Shown: one piece after another, positions 8,201 through 17,585 of the stretch
Layout: each line of letters opens with the position of its first letter
Position numbering within the stretch: the first letter of the stretch is position 1
NCBI GenBank assembly: GCA_020635435.1
Contig: JACJZU010000001.1
Coordinates: 1,064,215 to 1,128,214, forward strand
DNA length: 64,000 nt
Direction: 5' to 3'
From: Flavobacteriales bacterium
GTDB lineage: Bacteria > Bacteroidota > Bacteroidia > NS11-12g > UBA9320
The notes under the pieces: generated by a model
The model's database searches: none
What the model was told of the DNA's origin: nothing
What the model saw: the letters and a program-made list of their open reading frames with translations, nothing else
Position numbers and translations under genes: made by a program

Positions 8201-10030
8201 CTAATCACGGATACATCTGCACGGATAAGATGTAAAGGCATCCTCGGTAGGACCTGTTCCCTGAATTCCCATGCTGAAAGAACTGCGAGAAAAGAACAGA
8301 TTGTATGAATCTGCACCACCTGAGCGGATCTCACCGGTGGAAGTCCACAGATAGGTAGAAGGACTTTTGTTCGGAAAAAATTTGAACGTTTTTGTTTGGG
8401 GGTCGAGCAAGGCAGCTTCTGTAGGAATAAGATTGAAACCAAATTCGTCGGTGGCATTCGGAGGTGCCGGCCATTCCTTCGAACGCAATTTGAGGACGGC
8501 ATTGTTCGTACTGCCACAGAAGTCCATCAACGCTCTGTACTCTGCATTGCTGGGCACATGCCACCCCTTGGGACACAGGCCCTGAACATGCCCGCTGCTG
8601 CTGTCGTTGGTCACTTGATAATTGAGTAATTCGAAAGGAGAGTAGAGTCTTCCTTCCTTTTTACAATAGGCCGGATCGTTATCGAAACAGACACCCCCTC
8701 CACCTGCAAAACGGAGGTTCTCCGCCATCCAGACCTGTTTACCGATACAAACCACCTTGTATCGCTCCCCATCGCGCGGATCGATGAATAACGTATCGCA
8801 ATGATCATAGCTGTAGGTTTTCTCGTAAAACTGCTTGCAGTAAAGCAGTTTTGTCGAGTCCAGTACGAAAGGTTCGCTGATCGTTAATCGCTTGGCCCGA
8901 ACCGATACCTTTTGATCGGAATAGGGTTTTTGAATGGTATAGGCGTATGGACTTCCATCCTCCTTCAGATGCGCATTACCGGTGCTATCCAGATCTTCCG
9001 TCAAGCCTTTGATCAGGATCAACTCCATGTCCTTGCAGAATTCATTATCCACTTTGGTTGACCTGTTGTTATCGAAGGCATAGCCGTAATAGGTTGCCAG
9101 TCCTTTCGATTTCCATGCCGCTGCCATGTTTTCTTTATCCGTACCTAAAGCCGTGAAGCCGCTGTAGCAGTGGTTCCCAAACAATACTGCATCGCTCAGG
9201 TCGATATTCAATTGCCTGATGTACTTATCTGTTACGAGGATGGAGAAGCGGAATCTCACTGCATGATCGCCGTCGTATGTGATATGTAGCTCCAGTTCGA
9301 TCTCTCCGTTGGCAATTTTCTCCTCGGGAACACTGTGAATATTGAAAACTTCCTGAATGACCTCATCGGGGAACCAGAGATCGTCCGTTTTGAAATTCTT
9401 CTCCAGATACATGAGATTGAATCCATGGGTTTCACCATGAACGTCGAGGATGGTCAATCCATATTCACCCAGTTTATTGAGATCTGATAAGGATACCCGA
9501 TCGGTTTTAACTTCAACCTCCATGGGGTCTACCCCCTTTTGAAAAGCTGACTTGAGATCCTCAATGGTGGACGAGTAATACCCGAATTCGTTGGGATAGG
9601 GCATTAGGATAAGCACTTTGCGGTTTTTGATCTTATCGCCACTTGCCGCTTTGCCCAACGATTGTAGATGCCCATTCGCTGCTGAGCCTCTGAATTGGTG
9701 CTCTCCGTTTTTGTTTATGGGAATCAGGGTGATGCCCGAATGTAACCCATTCGCAAAGTCGATCTCGATCCGATTGAGGTCGCGGTACCATGCCTCTGAA
9801 ACGGAGCTTTGACTTCCCAGCCACTCACCAAGGGCATTTAGGGCAGAAAGCGTGTCGCCCGAAGCAAGTTCGGTTTCATAGATCTGCACAGCCTGCCTCA
9901 TGATCTCAATATTTTCCCTGACCTTATCCCGCACTCCGGAATTTTGATCCTCCGGTTCCGATTTATCCTTGCACGCGTGGAAAGCGAAGAAGGAGATAAA
10001 AAGCACCGATACGAAGCGTCGAATTTTCAT
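8201..10030 (-). CDS. Lipoprotein with putative clan-CD cysteine peptidase domain and FISUMP domain
   Basis: Starting at ATG 10028-10030 gives MKIRRFVSVLFISFFAFHAC, a lipoprotein signal with lipid-modified Cys20; the longer frame only adds a leader. Residues about 137-380 show a Rossmann-like alternation with LTILDVHGETHG (H198-G199) and AVLFGNHCYSGF (C288-x-S-G), the His-Gly and Cys-x-Ser-Gly pattern of clan-CD (caspase/gingipain-like) peptidases. Residues about 415-609 are a FISUMP domain (GKQVWMAENLRFAGGG, GLCPKGWHVPSNAEYRALMDF, YLWTSTGE, YPCRCIRD). Peptidase activity is inferred from motifs only. Convergent with the TonB receptor, 8 bp apart. Confidence 0.72.
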   Translation of the reverse strand: MKIRRFVSVLFISFFAFHACKDKSEPEDQNSGVRDKVRENIEIMRQAVQIYETELASGDTLSALNALGEWLGSQSSVSEAWYRDLNRIEIDFANGLHSGITLIPINKNGEHQFRGSAANGHLQSLGKAASGDKIKNRKVLILMPYPNEFGYYSSTIEDLKSAFQKGVDPMEVEVKTDRVSLSDLNKLGEYGLTILDVHGETHGFNLMYLEKNFKTDDLWFPDEVIQEVFNIHSVPEEKIANGEIELELHITYDGDHAVRFRFSILVTDKYIRQLNIDLSDAVLFGNHCYSGFTALGTDKENMAAAWKSKGLATYYGYAFDNNRSTKVDNEFCKDMELILIKGLTEDLDSTGNAHLKEDGSPYAYTIQKPYSDQKVSVRAKRLTISEPFVLDSTKLLYCKQFYEKTYSYDHCDTLFIDPRDGERYKVVCIGKQVWMAENLRFAGGGGVCFDNDPAYCKKEGRLYSPFELLNYQVTNDSSSGHVQGLCPKGWHVPSNAEYRALMDFCGSTNNAVLKLRSKEWPAPPNATDEFGFNLIPTEAALLDPQTKTFKFFPNKSPSTYLWTSTGEIRSGGADSYNLFFSRSSFSMGIQGTGPTEDAFTSYPCRCIRD

Positions 10031-10151
10031 GACTTCACAATTTACAGAACACGCATTTATGCTGAATTCAACCATCAGGTTCGGTTTGAATTCGGCCTAG
10101 CCCAACGTTCAATGCAACACGCCAAAGCCATTTGGCTAACTATGGGCTAAC

Positions 10152-10159
10152 CAAATGTA
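10152..10159 (-). promoter_or_regulatory. Candidate -7 element TACATTTG for the FISUMP gene
   Basis: The minus-strand reading TACATTTG matches TAnnTTTG and predicts a leader of roughly 117 nt. The leader contains the short repeat GGCTAAC twice. No convincing -33 element. Confidence 0.35.
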
Positions 10160-10218
10160 CGAATAATGGATGGGAATCAGAAGATCAGACGGATTCGCAG
10201 GATGGTTTACTGCGGATT

Positions 10219-10935
10219 TCAGTGGGTATCTGCGTAATTGAAAACCTTCTTCAGTATTGCAGAGGTTCGCTCTTCCGGGTTTTTTCGGATCAGACTTTCC
10301 TCCTCGCGGATCCTCGAGAACAGAGCCGTCATAGCTTTTTCGGTCACATAGGCATTCAGATCTACAGCGATCTTCTTTTGGACAAGGGGTATGGAATTGT
10401 ACTTTGTGGCGAATTCTGTCCAGTGTTTGGTTGCACCAACCTGATCCAGGGATTGCTGAATGATCGGTTTGAAATTTGTCCGCAATTCATTGCTTGTTGC
10501 GCGCACCAGATAATCGGTAGCGGCGCCATCCTGACCGGTTACGATCTCAATGGCATCTGTGATCGTCATTTGACGGATCGCCGATACAAACACTTTGCCG
10601 GCTTGTGAAGTGGCATTTTCCGCACCCCGGTTCATCGCTTCGATCGCATTATCGGCCAAAGAGCCAAGTCCCATATCGCGAAGTGTTTTCTCCGCCTTTT
10701 GAGCCTCCTCCGGTATGAGGATCTTATACAGTTCGTTCTTCAGGAAACCGTCCTTTTGACCCAGGAGGGACGTGCCCCGATCCACACCTTTTTCCAGTGC
10801 GGCCTTCAGGCCGGAAACTGCTTCGGTTTCCGTTATTCCGGTGGACATGCCTCCGCTTTGTTCCATCACCTGCAAGAGGCTGTCACATGAACTGAGCAAC
10901 ACAGTGATTGATAGGATCGTGAATAGGCGTTTCAT
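10219..10935 (-). CDS. DUF4197 lipoprotein
   Basis: Envelope lipoprotein of unknown function, 238 aa. MKRLFTILSITVLLSSC gives a lipobox with Cys17. The DUF4197 body is helical and carries the family features GLKAALEKGVDRG, LLGQKDGFLKNELYKILIPEE, DAIEIVTGQDGAATDYL and the C-terminal RTSAILKKVFNYADTH. A second member of the same family lies at 55445-56170. The gap to the downstream FISUMP gene is 188 bp and has its own candidate promoter, so the two need not be co-transcribed. The upstream GH3 gene ends 10 bp away, suggesting co-transcription with it. Confidence 0.85.
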   Translation of the reverse strand: MKRLFTILSITVLLSSCDSLLQVMEQSGGMSTGITETEAVSGLKAALEKGVDRGTSLLGQKDGFLKNELYKILIPEEAQKAEKTLRDMGLGSLADNAIEAMNRGAENATSQAGKVFVSAIRQMTITDAIEIVTGQDGAATDYLVRATSNELRTNFKPIIQQSLDQVGATKHWTEFATKYNSIPLVQKKIAVDLNAYVTEKAMTALFSRIREEESLIRKNPEERTSAILKKVFNYADTH

Positions 10936-10945
10936 AGGCTGCAGA

Positions 10946-13861
10946 TCAATTGTTTTTTGCGAGGTTCTCGTTTTTCATGGATTCGTAGATCACATTCATG
11001 ATCTCTGTGCGCACACCATCGCGAACCAGCAGTTTGTTGTTAGCGGTGGGGTGTACACGGTTCGAAAGAAACACGTAGATAAGCCCGTACTGCGGATCGG
11101 CCCAAACCTGTGTGCCGGTGAAGCCGCTGTGCCCGAAGGTTTTACCGGAAGCGTAGGACGAAGCCGGATTGATCTTCCTTTTATCGGGTTCCGGTTTATC
11201 GAAGCCAAGCCCTCTTCGGGAGCCCCGTTCCTGATAGGCTGTGAACAGACTGATCGTTTCGGGTTTCAGAAAGCGGTAACCGTTGTATAGTCCTCCATTT
11301 AGCAGCATTTGCATAAGTGCGGCAAGGTCGGAGGCATTGGAGAACAGACCGGCATGACCGCTCACTCCACCCAACATGGCTGCCGAGGGGTCATGGACAT
11401 AACCGTGTATCACACCTTTTCGGAAATCCGCATCGCGTTCTGTTGGTACGATCTGGTCTTTACCGAATTTTTCCAGAGGCTTGAAGGTGAGATACCTCAA
11501 TCCCATGGGTTGATAGAAAACACTATCGAGATATCGATCGAATGGAGTGCCTGTGATCTCCTCGATCAAGAAGCGCATCAGGATCATACCGAGGTCGCTG
11601 TAGCGGTATTCACCCTCGTTTTTTAGTTCAGAGGAATAGATACTCCCGAAAATCACTTCCTGATATTCCTTGCACATATAGAGGTTGTCGTCAACCTTGA
11701 TGCAGAACCGATCATCGGGCACTTTGGAGTAGATCGTATCATAGGCTACCGGGTCGGAAACACTGGCTTTATAGAAAGGGATCCAATCCTTCAATCCGGC
11801 CGAGTGGGTGAGTACCTCACGCACGGTAACGTGCTTTTTGTTAGTGGTATCCAGATCCTTGAGATATTTGCTCAGCCGATCGTCTAGTTTTAACCGGCCT
11901 TCTTCAACAAGTTTCATGGTGGCAATGGTAGTGGCAGCGATCTTGGTGATCGAGGCCAGGTCGTACAGATCCGATGTTTCGACTTTTTCCTTGTTGTCGT
12001 AGGTATGGTATCCATACCCCTTGTTCCAGATTATTTTGCCATAGCGGGCAACCAATACCTGGCATCCGGGTGTTGCGCCATGCGCTATGGCCTTGTTGGC
12101 GATGTTGTCGATGTCTTTGAGAATTTCGGTGTTCATCCCAACTTCCTCCGGGATCGCAACCTGTAAAATGGGTAAAGCGGGTATGTCCTCACCTTCGCCT
12201 ACCTTGTAGGTTCCGACACTCACGCTCAAACGTCCATTCACGGGCAGCGCGCCGAATAAGGCCTGTGCCGCTTTTTGCTGATGGATGTCGCCATCTTCAA
12301 AGCCGAGCACCAGCGTGTGCAGATCCGGAAAATACTTGAGATTGTAGGGGTTTCCGAAATCGACGAAAATGCATGGATAAGAGGATGTTACTTTCTTTAC
12401 AAGGGCTATGTCAGTTGCCGACAATCCGTAATTTCCCGAAGGGAATTTGCTGGTTCCGTGCAGCGATGCGATCACAAGATCGTAATCCGAGAGCAGTTTG
12501 AAGACCCTCGATTGCTCGGTGGCTTGTGTGTTCGATCCTAAGGTAAAATGGTCGGCATCCGCATAATGATTCACCGTTTCCTGGAATACCGTAAGCTTCT
12601 CACTCCCAATGGCAAGGGTTGCGATCTTCACGGGTTCGGTAACGTCAATTGGCAGGTACTGCCTGCGGTTTCGAACGGCACACAGCTGTTTTTCAATAAG
12701 GGTGTTGAGCAGGTAGGCGGAGTATCCGTTATTCAGATCCTCGAGTAAGCCATATTCTTTAACAGGTTCATACTTGTTCAGCCCAGCCCAATACTTGGCG
12801 AGAAGGACCTTCTTCACTTTCTCATCCACATATTCCTGTTTCAAACGGCCTGATTTGATGGCCTCTTTGATCATTTGGATAGCTTTGGCCACATTTTCCG
12901 GGCCGAGAAGGATATCGTTACCGGCCTCGAGCGCTTTAACCTCCAGTTCTCCGGGCTGGTGGAACTTGGCCACGCCTTGCATGTTCAGTGCGTCGGTAAA
13001 TGCCAATCCATTGAATTTCAATTCCTTGCGCAGTATGCCATTGATCGCTTTCTCTGAAATGGAAATGGCTGCATTCTTTTGGTTATCGATGGATGGAATG
13101 TAGAGGTGGGCTGTCATTACACTCAATACACCACTATCGATAAGTGCCCGAAACGGATACATTTCAAGTGTGTCAAGCCGTTTGCGGTTGTGATTGATCA
13201 CGGGCAGATCCTTGTGGGAGTCTACGTCCGTATCACCATGTCCGGGGAAGTGTTTGGCACAGGCTATGACCTGTTCGTCCTGCATGCCTTTTGAATAGGC
13301 CCATCCCTTTGCCGCCACATTGTATTTGTCTTCTCCGAACGACCGGTAATTGATCACGGGGTTATTCGGGTTATTGTTGATATCGATTACCGGAGCGAAA
13401 TTCACGTGTATACCCATTCGGCGGCAATCGCGCCCGATCTGCCGGCCCATCTGATAGATGATCTCGTTATCCTGAATACTTCCGAGACCCATTTGATAGG
13501 GATAGCTTACCGTATTCTTAAGCCTCATGGCCAGGCCCCATTCGCCGTCAATAGCCACCAGCATGGGTATTTTGGAAAGACTTTGAAGCTCGTTGGTGAG
13601 TTTTACCTCTTCGAGCGGATCTCCCTTGAAGAAGATCACCCCGCCAACCTGATGTGTACGAACAGTTACACGAACTTGGTTGAGATGCTGTACACCGTAA
13701 GAGGGTCGAACCTCGATCATCATCAGCTGAGCGATGCGTTCATCGGGTGTCATGGAAGCGAATTTTTGATCGACCCAGGAGTTCGGAGGGCCGAACAACG
13801 GGGGAGCGGGACTCCGCAGAGCGATCCCGATCAAAATGGCGATGCTGAATATGCGCTTCAT
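10946..13861 (-). CDS. GH3 beta-N-acetylglucosaminidase (NagZ type) fused to a class C beta-lactamase-like domain
   Basis: 971-aa secreted or periplasmic enzyme. Residues about 30-360 are a GH3 domain with the NagZ signature KHFPGHGDTDVDSHKDLP (203-220), where His acts as acid/base, and nucleophile D290 in LAFTDALNMQGV. Residues about 400-560 resemble the GH3 C-terminal domain. Residues about 585-960 are a serine beta-lactamase/PBP fold with SITK (637-640), YRYSDLG and FGHSGFTGT. The first half should release GlcNAc from muropeptides, while the second probably binds or cleaves peptidoglycan peptides. This fusion architecture is common in Bacteroidota. The N-terminal signal is hydrophobic (MKRIFSIAILIGIAL). 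Followed 10 bp later by DUF4197. Confidence 0.9.
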   Translation of the reverse strand: MKRIFSIAILIGIALRSPAPPLFGPPNSWVDQKFASMTPDERIAQLMMIEVRPSYGVQHLNQVRVTVRTHQVGGVIFFKGDPLEEVKLTNELQSLSKIPMLVAIDGEWGLAMRLKNTVSYPYQMGLGSIQDNEIIYQMGRQIGRDCRRMGIHVNFAPVIDINNNPNNPVINYRSFGEDKYNVAAKGWAYSKGMQDEQVIACAKHFPGHGDTDVDSHKDLPVINHNRKRLDTLEMYPFRALIDSGVLSVMTAHLYIPSIDNQKNAAISISEKAINGILRKELKFNGLAFTDALNMQGVAKFHQPGELEVKALEAGNDILLGPENVAKAIQMIKEAIKSGRLKQEYVDEKVKKVLLAKYWAGLNKYEPVKEYGLLEDLNNGYSAYLLNTLIEKQLCAVRNRRQYLPIDVTEPVKIATLAIGSEKLTVFQETVNHYADADHFTLGSNTQATEQSRVFKLLSDYDLVIASLHGTSKFPSGNYGLSATDIALVKKVTSSYPCIFVDFGNPYNLKYFPDLHTLVLGFEDGDIHQQKAAQALFGALPVNGRLSVSVGTYKVGEGEDIPALPILQVAIPEEVGMNTEILKDIDNIANKAIAHGATPGCQVLVARYGKIIWNKGYGYHTYDNKEKVETSDLYDLASITKIAATTIATMKLVEEGRLKLDDRLSKYLKDLDTTNKKHVTVREVLTHSAGLKDWIPFYKASVSDPVAYDTIYSKVPDDRFCIKVDDNLYMCKEYQEVIFGSIYSSELKNEGEYRYSDLGMILMRFLIEEITGTPFDRYLDSVFYQPMGLRYLTFKPLEKFGKDQIVPTERDADFRKGVIHGYVHDPSAAMLGGVSGHAGLFSNASDLAALMQMLLNGGLYNGYRFLKPETISLFTAYQERGSRRGLGFDKPEPDKRKINPASSYASGKTFGHSGFTGTQVWADPQYGLIYVFLSNRVHPTANNKLLVRDGVRTEIMNVIYESMKNENLAKNN

Positions 13862-14051
13862 AAAATGTACCCGGATTGTACAGGTAGGTCAAAAACTATT
13901 CCTGCAATGTTAGGAGTTAGCGGGCGGTCCCCTTTCTAAACTTTTCAACGCAAATACCGTTGAATGTTGTACGATTGGACAAGGTTTAAACTCAATGAGG
14001 ATCGAATTGCACCATTGTCTGTATTTTGCCAACTCAAATTGAGCGGAGGTT

Positions 14052-14471
14052 ATGATCGGGAATAATTGGATGAGGGCTTTTCAGGAGTCCCGAAATAAGG
14101 CACGCGAGATCCTGAACGATTCGCAAAAGATGCAGGATCTTGCCGAGCGATCCATGAAACTTTTACAGGCTCAACAGGATCGCCTAGCTGAAGCAGGAAT
14201 GGAATTCAAAACTCTGAATCGCATGTTACTGGCCTATGTGCGGGGTGAGTATAAGGCGTATTCGCTCAAAACGATACTTTCCGTTCTGGGAGCCTTGCTC
14301 TATTTTGTGAATCCGTTGGATCTGATACCCGATTTCATTGTAGGATTGGGCTTTGTGGACGATCTGTCCGTGCTGGCCTTTGTGGTGAAACAGATCGGCA
14401 CCGATCTGGAGCGGTTTCGGGAATGGGAGGAGGCTCAAACACAGGATGATATAGAAATAGCTGGTATTTGA
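14052..14471 (+). CDS. DUF1232 (YkvA-like) membrane-associated protein
   Basis: 139-aa small protein with a charged helical N-terminus (about 1-75) and the DUF1232 core SVLGALLYFVNPLDLIPDFIVGLGFVDDLSVLAFVVKQI (about 80-120), including the hallmark NPLDLIPD. Function is unknown; family members associate with membranes through this hydrophobic hairpin. The stop is 1 bp from the start of the exonuclease III gene, so the two are almost certainly in one transcript. Confidence 0.85.
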   Translation: MIGNNWMRAFQESRNKAREILNDSQKMQDLAERSMKLLQAQQDRLAEAGMEFKTLNRMLLAYVRGEYKAYSLKTILSVLGALLYFVNPLDLIPDFIVGLGFVDDLSVLAFVVKQIGTDLERFREWEEAQTQDDIEIAGI

Positions 14472-14472
14472 A

Positions 14473-15237
14473 ATGAAGATATTGACCTACAATGTGAATG
14501 GCATACGAGCCGCATTGAACAAAGAACTGCTTGAATTCCTCCAAAGAGAAGATGCCGATGTGGTGTGCTTTCAGGAGATCAAGGCGAATCCGGATCAGTT
14601 TGATGAAGGTGTTTTCAAGGAACTCGGATACCATTGTTATTGGTTTCCTGCAGAAAAAAAAGGGTATTCAGGGGTGGCCATACTGAGTAAAATGGAGCCA
14701 AAGCACGTAGAAACAGGCTGTGGGCATGAGGTTTTCGATCATGAGGGAAGGGTGATCCGGGCTGATTTCGAAGGGATCTCCGTAATGAGTGTTTACTTCC
14801 CATCGGGTTCCAGCGGCGATCACCGTCAGGATGTGAAATACGAGTTCCTCAATTTCTTCTACGACTATGTCCATCGCCTGCGGCAATCGCTGAATAAACT
14901 CTGTATTTGTGGGGATTACAATATTTGCCATCGCGAGATCGACATTCACGACCCTGTGAGTAACAAGAACTCCTCAGGTTTTCTTCCTGAGGAGCGTGAA
15001 TGGATGAACAAATTCTTCGACAGCGGATTCGTTGACACCTTCCGGGTTTTGCACCCGGAACCGGACAACTACACCTGGTGGAGTTTCAGGGCGAATGCAC
15101 GTGCGCGGAACAAGGGCTGGCGGATCGACTACATCAGCATAAGTGATGTCCTGGCGGACAGCCTTGTTGAAAGCAGGATCTTACCGGACGACAAGCAGTC
15201 GGACCATTGCGCCAGTTACGCGATACTGGATATTTGA
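14473..15237 (+). CDS. xth: Exodeoxyribonuclease III (AP endonuclease)
   Basis: DNA repair enzyme cutting abasic sites and trimming 3' blocked ends. At 254 aa it has normal length. Motifs in order: MKILTYNVNGIRAAL, DVVCFQEIKA (metal-binding Glu), YSGVAILSK, CICGDYNICHREID (catalytic Asp/Asn), GFVDTFRVLHPEPDNYTWWSF, NKGWRIDYISIS and DDKQSDHCASYA (catalytic Asp-His). Preceded by DUF1232 with a 1-bp gap. Convergent with a hypothetical gene 7 bp downstream. Confidence 0.95.
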   Translation: MKILTYNVNGIRAALNKELLEFLQREDADVVCFQEIKANPDQFDEGVFKELGYHCYWFPAEKKGYSGVAILSKMEPKHVETGCGHEVFDHEGRVIRADFEGISVMSVYFPSGSSGDHRQDVKYEFLNFFYDYVHRLRQSLNKLCICGDYNICHREIDIHDPVSNKNSSGFLPEEREWMNKFFDSGFVDTFRVLHPEPDNYTWWSFRANARARNKGWRIDYISISDVLADSLVESRILPDDKQSDHCASYAILDI

Positions 15238-15244
15238 ATTCCGT

Positions 15245-15625
15245 TTATTGCAGAAGTTCCTGAATATCTTCCCTCAAACAACTTTTCCAGAAGGGCCGGA
15301 TGGCGCTCTGCCAGAACTTCTTTCCGGCGATGCTCATATCTTTAAGGATTGACTTCAGCTCGAGAACCAGATAGCCATGGATGCGTTCGTGGATGAAGAA
15401 CGGTTTGTAATTCCACCAACCGGGATAGTTTTCCTTGAAGAAGTTCCAGGCTTCGTTCCACTGGTCGAACACGGGTAGTTTCAGTTCCAGGTAATCATAC
15501 ATCTGTTCGGAGGTGTCAATCACGTAAACGTAGGTACCTTTACTGTTCATCACCCGTGAAATGGAAACAGAACTTTCGGAATTTCCGGCTTCAAAGAATC
15601 GTTGCTTATATATTTGATTGCTCAT
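15245..15625 (-). CDS. Conserved-looking hypothetical protein
   Basis: 126 aa with no signal peptide or membrane span. Rich in aromatic residues (FFKENYPGWWNYKPFFIHERIHGYLVLELKSIL) with a mixed alpha/beta pattern. The N-terminus MSNQIYKQRFFEAGNSESSVSISRVMNSKGTYVYVID suggests beta strands. I do not recognise the family. It is divergent from the WYL regulator gene, so that regulator is a candidate for controlling it, which is inference from position only. Confidence 0.6.
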   Translation of the reverse strand: MSNQIYKQRFFEAGNSESSVSISRVMNSKGTYVYVIDTSEQMYDYLELKLPVFDQWNEAWNFFKENYPGWWNYKPFFIHERIHGYLVLELKSILKDMSIAGKKFWQSAIRPFWKSCLREDIQELLQ

Positions 15626-15695
15626 AACTGTTAAACTTTAATTCAAAGCACGGAACCCGAAATGCAGGGTATCTGCATTCTTAAAATAATTTCAA

Positions 15696-16706
15696 ATGCC
15701 CTCCAATAAAGAAGCATTTATACGTTATCGGGCCATTAACCGATGCCTGATCAATAAGGGTCTTGCCACGAGGGAAGATCTCATCCGGGCCTGTTCAGAG
15801 GCCACGAGCCATGATGTATCGTGGCGCACAATAGCTGAAGATATCCGTGCCATGCGACAGGATGAGGTTCTTGGTTTTGAAGCTCCGATCGAGAATGTTG
15901 TGAACCAGGGTTACCGTTATAGCGATCCGGCTTATTCCATTGACCGCATTCCGCTGAAAGACGAAGAGCTCCGTTCGCTGCAATTTGCTGCACGACTTTT
16001 TCAGGAGTACAGTCAGGTGGGCATTTTCACCACTTTCTCCGGAGCTGTGGAGCGGTTGAGTCAGAAAGTAGCCATTCGCCTACAGGAAGGTTCGGAATCG
16101 GGTCTGGGAAAGATCATCGAATTTGAATCCACTACCAGCGATGGGGGAAGTGGCTTGGTAGACGATTTCATTGAGTGCATCCGACACCGCATCGTGGTTC
16201 GGATTGCTTATGTGTCGTTCAGTTCCGGATCCAGATCCAATCCGCGTATTCATCCCTATTTTCTCAAGGAATACAGAAATCGCTGGTATCTGATCGGTTG
16301 GCACGAGGATCATGGCGCGATACGAACACTTGCCCTGGAGCGGATCGAGTCGGTGGAGCGCGACTACGGAGCAAGTTATCGGGTTGAGCAATTTGATCCG
16401 GCCCGGTATTACGAACATGCCATTGGTGTAAGTGTAAATGATTCGGAGCCGGTGCATGCTCTGATCCGCGTCGATAAACGCGAGTGGCCCTACATCCAAA
16501 CACAACCCTGGCATAGCAGTCAGCAATTGGTTCGGGAAAATGAGGGATCCGTGGAATTCAGCTTGCACATCATCGTGAACTTTGAATTCAAAAGCCTCCT
16601 GCTCTCGTATGGCAAACGCATCGAGGTTCTGGAACCTGCCGATCTCCGCAGAGATATCCGGAGGGAATTGGGCGAGGCGTTCGAAAGTTATTCGGAGAAT
16701 AACTGA
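15696..16706 (+). CDS. WYL-domain transcriptional regulator
   Basis: Cytoplasmic DNA-binding regulator, 336 aa. The N-terminal helix-turn-helix (about 8-75: AINRCLINKGLATREDLI...TIAEDIRAMR) is followed by a WYL domain (about 160-235) with RIVVRIAYVSFSSGS and YFLKEYRNRWYLIGWHED, then ALERIESVERD. The C-terminal part, FKSLLLSYGKRIEVLEPADLRRDIRRELGE, is typical of the WCX extension. WYL domains sense nucleic-acid or nucleotide-like ligands and often control DNA-damage or phage-defence genes. It has its own short intergenic region next to the divergent hypothetical gene. Confidence 0.88.
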   Translation: MPSNKEAFIRYRAINRCLINKGLATREDLIRACSEATSHDVSWRTIAEDIRAMRQDEVLGFEAPIENVVNQGYRYSDPAYSIDRIPLKDEELRSLQFAARLFQEYSQVGIFTTFSGAVERLSQKVAIRLQEGSESGLGKIIEFESTTSDGGSGLVDDFIECIRHRIVVRIAYVSFSSGSRSNPRIHPYFLKEYRNRWYLIGWHEDHGAIRTLALERIESVERDYGASYRVEQFDPARYYEHAIGVSVNDSEPVHALIRVDKREWPYIQTQPWHSSQQLVRENEGSVEFSLHIIVNFEFKSLLLSYGKRIEVLEPADLRRDIRRELGEAFESYSENN

Positions 16707-16725
16707 GGGCCTGAGGGCATTTTCA

Positions 16726-16733
16726 TATCTTTG
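16726..16733 (+). promoter_or_regulatory. Candidate -7 element TATCTTTG
   Basis: Matches TAnnTTTG 32 bp upstream of the OmpA-like gene's ATG (16766). No clear -33 element. Confidence 0.45.
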
Positions 16734-16765
16734 GGGCTCTTGTCGTCCGATAAACTGTACTACCG

Positions 16766-17542
16766 ATGAATAGCAGAGCCGTGTTGGTATTTGTCCTCTT
16801 CGTTTTATGGGCTTTTGCTGGTTCCTTCTACTATTTATGCACCCTGCAGGGTATTTGTCCGAAGTGGGACAGGCAAGAACAAATTCAGCCCATGCCCTGG
16901 CATGTAGAGCCTTTCAAGCTCTTCACATGGGTCAATTCCGACACCCTGATACCCGGAGATTCATTTCAACGTGGTGCTGCTGAATTGATGCTGCGAATCG
17001 GTGCACAAGACACCTTGCTCATTCAGGGCATCTTCGGTAGGGGGGAGGAGAATGGATTTACACTGGCCTTTAACCGGGCATCGAAAGCGAAGGTCTATTT
17101 TACCGGTCGGATATCGGAGGACAGACTTCGCACGGATATCGTATCAAGAGAAGCCTATCCGGAATATATGGGCGACACATTTCCCGCAGTTTCGCTGATC
17201 GTAGTTCCCTATTCCGTTCCGGCAGAACAAGCCACGATCGCCGTTCCATTTGAACCGGGAACTGTTGTCAAGCGTATCGATCCGGATCTCAAGTCACGTT
17301 TGCAGGATCTTGTCACGGAGCTTAGATCCGGAACAGAAATAGTAAAAGTCACCGGATTCAGCTACCTCGAAAGTACGAGGGAAGCAAATTACGAATTGGG
17401 AAGAAAGCGTGCATGGGCAGTTAAAAAACTTTTATGGGATCTGGGTCTGGATCCGGATCGGATACAAACAGCTTCCCGCGGGTCGGAGGAAGGGCCGGGC
17501 GGGAGCGGAGAACGTGTTGAGATCGAGCAAATAGACCCCTGA
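16766..17542 (+). CDS. Membrane-anchored protein with degenerate OmpA-like C-terminal domain
   Basis: 258 aa. A single N-terminal membrane span (about 5-25, VLVFVLFVLWAFAGSFYYL) is followed by a periplasmic region. The last 90 residues resemble the OmpA/MotB peptidoglycan-binding fold: IVKVTGFSYLEST, then NYELGRKRAWAVKKLLWDLGLDPDRIQTASRGSEE and GERVEIEQI, corresponding to the N-x2-L-x2-R-A and R-x-V-E-I signatures. The usual GHTD is replaced by GFSYLES, so ligand binding may be altered. Followed 43 bp later by another membrane protein; they may work together at the envelope. Confidence 0.7.
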   Translation: MNSRAVLVFVLFVLWAFAGSFYYLCTLQGICPKWDRQEQIQPMPWHVEPFKLFTWVNSDTLIPGDSFQRGAAELMLRIGAQDTLLIQGIFGRGEENGFTLAFNRASKAKVYFTGRISEDRLRTDIVSREAYPEYMGDTFPAVSLIVVPYSVPAEQATIAVPFEPGTVVKRIDPDLKSRLQDLVTELRSGTEIVKVTGFSYLESTREANYELGRKRAWAVKKLLWDLGLDPDRIQTASRGSEEGPGGSGERVEIEQIDP

Positions 17543-17585
17543 GCCCTCTAAACAAGATGCTAACCTATCATAAAAAGTCAAAGCG

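Noticed and set aside
10132..10608. Plus-strand frame of about 158 codons
   Set aside because: Antisense to the DUF4197 gene, which has a lipobox and family motifs; codon pattern is that of a shadow.
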